A stretch of DNA of 10,712 bases from an uncultured Mycoplasmatota bacterium (GTDB taxonomy: Bacteria > Bacillota_I > Bacilli_A > RF39 > UBA660), in the NCBI GenBank assembly GCA_946497375.1, contig CAMMKE010000037.1, positions 1 to 10,712 of the forward strand. The letters are read 5' to 3'. Positions 6,089 through 10,712 of the stretch are shown piece by piece. How positions within the stretch are numbered: position 1 is the stretch's first letter; each line of letters begins with the position of its first letter. Under the pieces are notes generated by a model, which saw only the letters and a program-made list of their open reading frames with translations, searched no databases and had not been told where the DNA came from. The position numbers were made by a program, and so were the translations under genes.

Positions 6089-7228
6089 ATGTATTTGAAA
6101 ACAGCAGTTGTCTTATCTGGTGGAGGTGCTAAAGGTAGTTACCAATTAGGTGTCTGGAAAGCCTTAAGAGAACTACATATTAAATATGATATTGTAACAG
6201 GAACATCTATTGGTGCTTTAAATGGTGTCTTCATGTGTGAAAACTCTTATTTTAAAGCGAAAAGAATATGGAAAAGAATAAATCTAGAGTATCTTTTTAA
6301 TGAATTACCTAAATCAAATAAAGAAATAGATATCCTTAAACTTTTTGGTAGTAACTTCATAAAAAATGGAGGTATGGATATTAAAAGAATAGAAACTATT
6401 CTAGAAGAGTCTGTTAATAAAAGAAAGTTCTATAGCAGTAAAATTAATTTTGGTCTAGTTACTTATAATTTTACTACTAGAAAGCCTTTAATCTTAACTA
6501 AAGATACTATGCCTGAAGATAAGTTAATTGACTTTCTCATGGCCTCTGCTACCTGTTTTCCTGCTTTTAAAATGAAAGAAATAGATGGAGATAAATATAT
6601 AGATGGTGGTTATTATGATAACTTACCTATAGAACTTGCTATCGAACTAGGTGCAGAATCCCTAATAATTGTTGATTTAGGAGCCCCAGGCTTTAAGAAA
6701 AAAGTAAGTAAACAAATAGATAGTATTATAATAAAACCTAGAAATAACATCTCTTTCTTCTTAAACTTTAATGAAGAAGCAGCTAGAATAAATGCTAAAT
6801 TAGGTTATAATGATACCCTAAAAGCTTTTAAAAAGCTAGATGGTAATAAATTTACCTTCAGAAAGAATACTATTAATAAGTATTATCTAAATAATAAAGA
6901 TATTTTATTAGACCCTACTGAAAAAAGTTTCTTAGCATCTATAGAACAACTAGGTAAATCTTTTAAGTTAGATGAAACAAAAATATATAGTTTTAAGAGC
7001 TTTATAAGAGAACTAAATAAGAAAATAGAATTAGAAGATGCCCTAGATAAAAAGACAATAAAAAATATAAAGAGTTTAACAAAAAAGATTAACTCTAAAA
7101 CTTTAATATTATTTTTCTTAAGTCATTTAGAAAATGGTAAAAACCCTAAAAAACTAAGTAAAGTCTTTTCTAAAGAATATAAACTAGCCAAGTACTTACA
7201 AATATTAGGAGTAGAATATGGAAAATAA
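6089..7228 (+). CDS. Patatin-like phospholipase (RssA/NTE-type serine acyl hydrolase)
   Basis: About 379 residues from ATG 6089. The N terminus has the patatin signature: VVLSGGGAKG with the oxyanion-hole glycines (GGGAKG, 11-16), GTSIG (38-42) with nucleophile Ser40, and YIDGGYYDNLP with the dyad Asp172. These enzymes cleave acyl esters of phospholipids or lysophospholipids with a Ser-Asp dyad. No signal peptide is visible, so it is probably cytoplasmic or peripheral at the membrane. Residues beyond about 200 form a Lys-rich, mostly helical extension of unknown role. Start: AAAGGCGTGAT lies at 6080-6090, so ATG 6089 overlaps it. TTG 6095 (giving MKTAVVLSGGG, the usual family start) has better spacing and is a real alternative. 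An upstream in-frame TTG (6077) is at the predicted transcription start and unlikely. First gene of a four-gene operon; its end overlaps ytqA by 11 bp. Confidence 0.9.
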   Translation: MYLKTAVVLSGGGAKGSYQLGVWKALRELHIKYDIVTGTSIGALNGVFMCENSYFKAKRIWKRINLEYLFNELPKSNKEIDILKLFGSNFIKNGGMDIKRIETILEESVNKRKFYSSKINFGLVTYNFTTRKPLILTKDTMPEDKLIDFLMASATCFPAFKMKEIDGDKYIDGGYYDNLPIELAIELGAESLIIVDLGAPGFKKKVSKQIDSIIIKPRNNISFFLNFNEEAARINAKLGYNDTLKAFKKLDGNKFTFRKNTINKYYLNNKDILLDPTEKSFLASIEQLGKSFKLDETKIYSFKSFIRELNKKIELEDALDKKTIKNIKSLTKKINSKTLILFFLSHLENGKNPKKLSKVFSKEYKLAKYLQILGVEYGK

Positions 7229-8174
7229 ATTTAAATATACAAGTGATAATAAAAGATACCACACCTTAACTTATTATTATAAAGAAAAGTTTAACTCTAA
7301 AGTCTGTAAAGTAAGTTTAAATGCTAATTTTACTTGCCCTAACATCGATGGAAAAGTCGGGATTGGTGGTTGTATCTATTGTTCTAAATTAGGTAGTGGT
7401 GAATATGCAGGAAACCCTAAAGAAGATTTAATAACTCAGTTTGCAAAAGGAAAAAAGACTATGCAAAGGAAATGGCCTAATGCCAAGTTCATCGCTTACT
7501 TTCAAGCGAATACTAATACTTATGCACCTATAGAAAGACTTAAAGAGTGCTTTGAACCTTTTATAAATAGAGATGATTGTATTGGTCTATCTATCGCTAC
7601 TAGAAGTGATTCTATCACAGATGAATGTTTAGACTACCTAGAAGATATTAGTAAAAGAACTTATCTAATCGTAGAATTAGGATTACAAACTATCCATGAA
7701 AAGACAAGTAAACTAATTAATAGATGCTCTAGTCTTGATAACTTTGATAAGATGGTCAAAATATTAAAGATGCGAAATATTAATGTCGTTGTTCATATCA
7801 TTAATGGTCTTCCCTATGAAACAGAAGATATGATGATTGATACAGTTAAACATTTAAATGACTTAAATATCGATGGTATAAAAATACATATGCTAGGAGT
7901 ATTAAAAGACACACCTTTAGAAAAATATTATCAAAAACATAAATTTCATATTCTAACCAAAGAAGAATATGTTAATATAGTAGTGAAGCAACTAGAGTAT
8001 CTTAATCCTAAAATTGTAATACATCGCTTAACTGAAGACCCCAAGCAAGAGGACATAATAGAACCTACTTGGCTTACTAAAAAGTTTACAATTTTAAACG
8101 AAGTTGATAAAATAATGAGTACAAGAAATCTCTATCAAGGAGATAAATTAAAGGAGAAAATGATAAATGAATAA
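7218..8174 (+). CDS. ytqA: TIGR01212-family radical SAM protein (YtqA/MnmL)
   Basis: 318 residues, normal family length. The cluster-binding Cys are in FTCPNIDGKVGIGGCIYC: Cys40, Cys52 and Cys55, with the long first gap typical of TIGR01212. Further marks are ELGLQTIHEKT, VVHIINGLPYET and the C-terminal HRLTEDP and PTW segments. As I recall from work in Bacillus and other Gram-positives, YtqA (renamed MnmL) acts on the cmnm5 group of wobble uridine 34 in tRNA, and YtqB (MnmM) then methylates the product. This gives mnm5-type uridines without MnmC. Family is sure; the reaction is transferred from that work. Start ATG 7218 follows AGGAG by six bases and overlaps the patatin gene by 11 bp, so the two are translationally linked. 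No ytqB-like methyltransferase is adjacent. Confidence 0.93.
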   Translation: MENKFKYTSDNKRYHTLTYYYKEKFNSKVCKVSLNANFTCPNIDGKVGIGGCIYCSKLGSGEYAGNPKEDLITQFAKGKKTMQRKWPNAKFIAYFQANTNTYAPIERLKECFEPFINRDDCIGLSIATRSDSITDECLDYLEDISKRTYLIVELGLQTIHEKTSKLINRCSSLDNFDKMVKILKMRNINVVVHIINGLPYETEDMMIDTVKHLNDLNIDGIKIHMLGVLKDTPLEKYYQKHKFHILTKEEYVNIVVKQLEYLNPKIVIHRLTEDPKQEDIIEPTWLTKKFTILNEVDKIMSTRNLYQGDKLKEKMINE

Positions 8175-9009
8175 TAATTACAATTTATTAATGGCAAGAA
8201 GAATCAACATGATTGAACAAAATACTAATGAGGAATATATTAGAAAGTTTAATCTTAGTCTTGACACTATTAAAAGAAAGAAAAAAAGAAAACTAAAACC
8301 TAAAGAATTAGATGAATTAAAATATCTTATTAAAGATTTACAAAATATTCCTAAAGATGAAAACTTTCAAGATTATATTCTAAGACATTTAAAAATATTT
8401 CTAATATATGGAAATGTAAAATTAATAGATAGAAATGACATTGTTCTAGAACTAACAACTGATAAAGAAACTTCTATATTATATATAGAAATTAATAAAG
8501 ATTATGTTACTTCTACTCTAAAAGGAAAAGATTATAGAGAAGAGACTTACTATAAAAAACTAGACAATGATTACTATACAACCTTTAAAAGAAGAGAAAT
8601 AAATATATATAAAAATAGAAATACAAGTCTACATGAGATTAACATTAATGATGAATTCCATGGCTTTCGTAATAATAAAGAAATAATAACAAGAATTATT
8701 TCTAGCCATGACAATTATACAAAGGACAACATAACAGGTGCAATAAGTAGAAAAGGATATGGAGAAGATAATTATAAAGAGGTAACTAATTACTATAGAA
8801 AAGATGGTTATATTGTAAAAAAACACCAAAGAAGATATAAAAAGAAAAACATAGGTGAATTATTAAATTATAAAGAATACCAAATTAGTGAAGATTATAA
8901 TATAAATGATAAATATTTAAATCCAGTTGGTTGTTATAAAAATTTTGATAGTAAATTATATCATTCTTTCTTAAAAGGAAAGCGTAATATAAAAGTTCTT
9001 TATAAATAA
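8167..9009 (+). CDS. Hypothetical basic protein, family not recognised
   Basis: 280 residues, rich in Lys, Asn, Tyr and Ile. There is no signal peptide or transmembrane helix, so it is probably cytoplasmic. Residues 1-75 look helical, with a strongly basic patch IKRKKKRKLKPKELDELK (35-52). From about 78 the chain alternates short beta-like segments (IYGNVKLIDRNDIVLEL, ILYIEINKDYV) with Tyr-rich turns and basic clusters such as KKHQRRYKKKN near 218-228. A nucleic-acid or acidic-surface contact is possible but is guesswork. I recognise no catalytic motif, Cys pair or nucleotide-binding loop. The start is fixed by AAGGAG (8151-8156) ten bases upstream and by an 8-bp overlap with ytqA, so it is co-translated in the operon. 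The reading frame is clearly coding and intact. Confidence 0.75.
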   Translation: MNNNYNLLMARRINMIEQNTNEEYIRKFNLSLDTIKRKKKRKLKPKELDELKYLIKDLQNIPKDENFQDYILRHLKIFLIYGNVKLIDRNDIVLELTTDKETSILYIEINKDYVTSTLKGKDYREETYYKKLDNDYYTTFKRREINIYKNRNTSLHEININDEFHGFRNNKEIITRIISSHDNYTKDNITGAISRKGYGEDNYKEVTNYYRKDGYIVKKHQRRYKKKNIGELLNYKEYQISEDYNINDKYLNPVGCYKNFDSKLYHSFLKGKRNIKVLYK

Positions 9010-9021
9010 AAGGAGGTAAAA

Positions 9022-9687
9022 ATGAAGAATGTAAAAATTAAAAAACATTTAAAAAAAATAATAGCAATGGGGGCACTTTCTTTTGTCCTAGTAACAACAG
9101 GCTGTTCTAGTAAAGAAAATAATGCTGAACCAGAAAATGAAGTTACAACAGAGGTAGAAAACAGCAACGAACAAGAAAATACAACAAATGATAATGCTGG
9201 ACAAGAAACAGAAAACAACAACGAAGATACTAATACTAAAGAAGCAACTGAAAATAATGCAATAGTTAAATTTTTTGAAGATAAAAGTAAGGAAATGGAT
9301 AGTATAATTTATACAGATAATATTGAAGCTGCTGACGAATTTTGGAGTCAATATTTTATAGATGCTATTGATATTATATTTTATGATAAAGAATATGAAG
9401 GAAGTTCTTTTAGTAAACTTAATCCAGAAGCCCAGCAAAAATGTATTGAAGAACTTCAAAAAGTCGAAAATAAAATAAATAGAATTAATCCTAATTGGAA
9501 AGAAGACTTAGGAAACATTAAAAATTCAACCGCTGAAGCCTATTCTAATCTTTTAGATATTATTAAAAATCTTATTGGAACAGATAATTACAATAAAATT
9601 AAAAATAGCAAAGATAGTATCCTAGATAGTCTCAAAGATAGTGCAAATGATTGGTATCAAGGGTATAAAAGTAGCCATCAAAAGTGA
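9022..9687 (+). CDS. Lipoprotein with Asn/Glu-rich linker and small helical domain
   Basis: 221 residues. The basic N terminus (KNVKIKKHLKK), a short hydrophobic stretch and VLVTTGC give a type II signal peptide with lipidated Cys28. Residue -3 is Thr rather than the preferred Leu, but TTGCSS is a workable lipobox. Residues 29-80 are low-complexity (Asn, Glu, Thr, Asp), a flexible spacer from the membrane. Residues 80-221 form a predicted helical domain with ADEFWSQYFIDAIDIIFYD, NPNWKEDLGN and NDWYQGYK. I do not recognise a family and would not assign a substrate. A strong ribosome binding site, AAAGGAGG, lies just before the ATG, 12 bases after the previous stop. It is the last gene of the operon: a terminator hairpin begins at its stop codon. 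Confidence 0.85.
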   Translation: MKNVKIKKHLKKIIAMGALSFVLVTTGCSSKENNAEPENEVTTEVENSNEQENTTNDNAGQETENNNEDTNTKEATENNAIVKFFEDKSKEMDSIIYTDNIEAADEFWSQYFIDAIDIIFYDKEYEGSSFSKLNPEAQQKCIEELQKVENKINRINPNWKEDLGNIKNSTAEAYSNLLDIIKNLIGTDNYNKIKNSKDSILDSLKDSANDWYQGYKSSHQK

Positions 9688-9716
9688 TTATATGTAAAGT
9701 AATCACTATTTTTCTT
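9683..9716 (+). terminator. Intrinsic terminator of the patatin-ytqA-lipoprotein operon
   Basis: Stem AGTGATTA (9683-9690) and TAATCACT (9700-9707) with a 9-base loop, followed by ATTTTTCTT. The 5' arm contains the lipoprotein stop codon TGA (9685-9687). Confidence 0.85.
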
Positions 9717-9743
9717 GTAAATATACATTTTATCGCTTATAAT
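9715..9743 (+). promoter_or_regulatory. Promoter of the Ig-like repeat protein gene
   Basis: -35 TTGTAA (9715-9720), 17-base spacer, -10 TATAAT (9738-9743). It starts inside the T-rich tail of the preceding terminator and lies about 26 bases before the ATG at 9770. Confidence 0.75.
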
Positions 9744-9752
9744 GTTTATAAG
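9736..9752 (+). promoter_or_regulatory. Palindrome over the -10 box, possible operator
   Basis: CTTATAA (9736-9742), three bases, TTATAAG (9746-9752): a perfect 7-3-7 dyad covering the -10 hexamer and the transcription start. A repressor bound here would block initiation. Because part of it is simply the TATAAT box, chance is possible. Confidence 0.35.
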
Positions 9753-9769
9753 AGTAAAGGATGATAGAT

Positions 9770-10465
9770 ATGAATAACCATATTAGAATTATTACGATAT
9801 CTGCTCTTTCCTTACTTGGCGTTCTTTCTATTGCCTCAGGAGTAATGTACAATTCTTTACAGGCAAATAATGTAGAAGAAAAAATATTAGTAGTAGTTGA
9901 ACAAAAACAAGTGAGTACTGAGAAAGATATTGATATAAAATTAAAAAACTTAACAATTGAAGTTAATACTCCTTTAAGTGTAAAAATTATTGACTATTTA
10001 GATAGTGCTGTATCAGATGAAGTCCTAGCCAATTTAAAATTAGACACAAGCAACGTAAATGTTACAGAACCAGGTACATATAACTATACAATCACATATA
10101 AAAAGAAAATATATAATGGTATTATTACTGTAAAAGAAAAAGAATTAACAAATAATAATACATTACAAAGTATAACTTTAAAAACTGTGAATGTAAATAT
10201 AGGAACTGCTTTATCAACAGATATTAGTAACTATGTAATTGAACCACTTACAGATGAAATAAAAAGTAAAATGCTTATAGATCTTAGTAATGTAAATGTT
10301 AATAAAGCTGGTAGTTACCAATATACAATTAAATATAACAACAGCATTTACACTGGTACGATTACCATTACAGAATCACAGCCTACATTATCAACCAACA
10401 TTAATGATACTAAAGATACATCATTAGACAAAGAACAACAAATAAAAAAGGATGATATGAAATAA
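9770..10465 (+). CDS. Exported protein with two tandem Ig-like repeats
   Basis: 231 residues from ATG 9770. The in-frame ATG at 9761 directly abuts AAAGG and cannot use it, whereas ATG 9770 has AAAGG nine bases upstream. A hydrophobic segment (about 6-25) is a signal peptide or membrane anchor; LQA-NN could be a cleavage site. Two similar units follow, about 55-123 and 133-201. Each has a beta strand (IEVNTPLSV or VNVNIGTAL), a D/E-rich helix (SDEVLANL or TDEIKSKM), and the shared end SNVNV-x4-GxYxYTIxY...IYxGxITxxE. This resembles short bacterial Ig-like modules of surface proteins. The tail (205-231) is Asp/Lys-rich with no LPXTG or lipobox. Role unknown; extracellular scaffolding or binding is inferred from the fold. 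It is monocistronic, with its own promoter and a terminator just after the stop. Confidence 0.8.
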   Translation: MNNHIRIITISALSLLGVLSIASGVMYNSLQANNVEEKILVVVEQKQVSTEKDIDIKLKNLTIEVNTPLSVKIIDYLDSAVSDEVLANLKLDTSNVNVTEPGTYNYTITYKKKIYNGIITVKEKELTNNNTLQSITLKTVNVNIGTALSTDISNYVIEPLTDEIKSKMLIDLSNVNVNKAGSYQYTIKYNNSIYTGTITITESQPTLSTNINDTKDTSLDKEQQIKKDDMK

Positions 10466-10480
10466 TCATAACATCTTTTT
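10444..10480. terminator. Bidirectional terminator between convergent genes
   Basis: Arms 10451-10460 and 10466-10475 pair over ten positions with one A-A mismatch around the loop AATAA. They are flanked by an A run on the left and T5 on the right, so both strands show a hairpin followed by T residues. It serves the Ig-like gene (plus), whose stop TAA lies in the loop, and the corA-like gene (minus), which ends at 10485. Confidence 0.8.
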
Positions 10481-10484
10481 AATT

Positions 10485-10712
10485 TTACAACATGTTCTTC
10501 TTCTTCAAAATTAATGCAACCACTAACGAAAGTAATAATGATATTAATAATAATAGAATAAAAGCATAGGGATTATCAGCAAACTTACCAAAAGTAACAT
10601 TCATTCCCATAAAAGAAGCTACCATTGTAGGTATAGAAAAAACAATTGTAATACCTGCTAAGAACTTCATAATAGTATTAAGATTATTAGATATAATAGT
10701 AGCAACAGTATC
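10485..10712 (-). CDS. CorA-family Mg2+ transporter, C-terminal 75 residues only
   Basis: The frame is open from the right edge of the window to the TAA at 10485-10487. Visible residues begin DTVATIISNNLNTIMKF, then a first transmembrane helix ending in the CorA signature GMN (MGMNV), a short loop (TFGKFADNPY), a second transmembrane helix and a basic KKKNML tail. This is the pore-forming end of a pentameric CorA divalent-cation channel, where the GMN loop selects hydrated Mg2+ (Co2+ or Ni2+ in some members). The cytoplasmic N-terminal funnel lies outside the window. It runs convergently to the Ig-like gene and shares its terminator. An internal Met at 10670 is not the start, because the frame and family similarity continue upstream of it. 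Confidence 0.9.
   Translation of the reverse strand, partial: DTVATIISNNLNTIMKFLAGITIVFSIPTMVASFMGMNVTFGKFADNPYAFILLLLISLLLSLVVALILKKKNML

Noticed and set aside
9000..9459. Minus-strand frames that look like membrane proteins opposite the lipoprotein gene.
   Set aside because: Hydrophobic Phe/Ile/Val runs are what the complement of Asn/Glu/Lys-rich coding sequence gives; no ribosome binding site.
1..10712. Mycoplasma-type code (TGA = Trp), CRISPR array, tRNA or rRNA gene, insertion sequence.
   Set aside because: TGA acts as a stop in two intact genes and Trp is TGG; no regularly spaced repeats, tRNA-like sequence, rRNA segment or transposase motif was found.

Overview
The window is very AT-rich DNA with ordinary bacterial gene signals: AAAGGAGG-type ribosome binding sites, extended -10 promoters and short hairpin-plus-T terminators. 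TGA is used as a stop (surface protein, lipoprotein) and Trp is TGG, so the genetic code is standard rather than the Mycoplasma code. Gene content (TIGR01212/YtqA radical SAM enzyme, VanY-type carboxypeptidase, TasA/camelysin-like signal region, CorA) and codon use suggest a low-GC Bacillota, plausibly a gut-associated Bacilli or Erysipelotrichia-like lineage. The lineage is inference.

Left part, minus strand: a 5'-complete glycoside hydrolase family 31 enzyme runs off the left edge (1-2240). Upstream of it is a ~596-residue secreted protein (2365-4155) with a TasA/camelysin-like export region and a C-terminal C-type-lectin/formylglycine-generating-enzyme-like domain. The last ~30 residues of that domain look like the variable region of a diversity-generating retroelement (DGR) target. 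No reverse transcriptase or template repeat is present in the window. A ~710-bp gene-free region follows (4156-4866). It holds the surface-protein promoter, a nine-base C tract, two hairpins and a likely stand-alone structured RNA on the plus strand (about 4522-4680) with its own promoter and T tract. Next is a membrane-anchored D,D-carboxypeptidase (4867-6000, minus).

Right part, plus strand: two nearly mirror-image promoters (6030-6070) drive the carboxypeptidase leftward and a four-gene operon rightward. The operon encodes a patatin-like phospholipase, a YtqA/MnmL radical SAM enzyme, an unrecognised basic protein and a lipoprotein, with overlaps of 11 and 8 bp and then a 12-bp gap. It ends at a hairpin terminator over the lipoprotein stop codon. 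A separate gene (9770-10465) encodes an exported protein with two tandem Ig-like repeats. It shares a bidirectional terminator with the 3' end of a CorA-type Mg2+ transporter entering from the right edge.

The common theme is the cell envelope: a secreted lectin-like protein, wall trimming, a lipase, a lipoprotein and an Ig-like exported protein, with one tRNA-modification enzyme among them. The items most worth following up are the DGR-like variable tail, the orphan structured RNA, the C9 tract and the mirrored divergent promoter.
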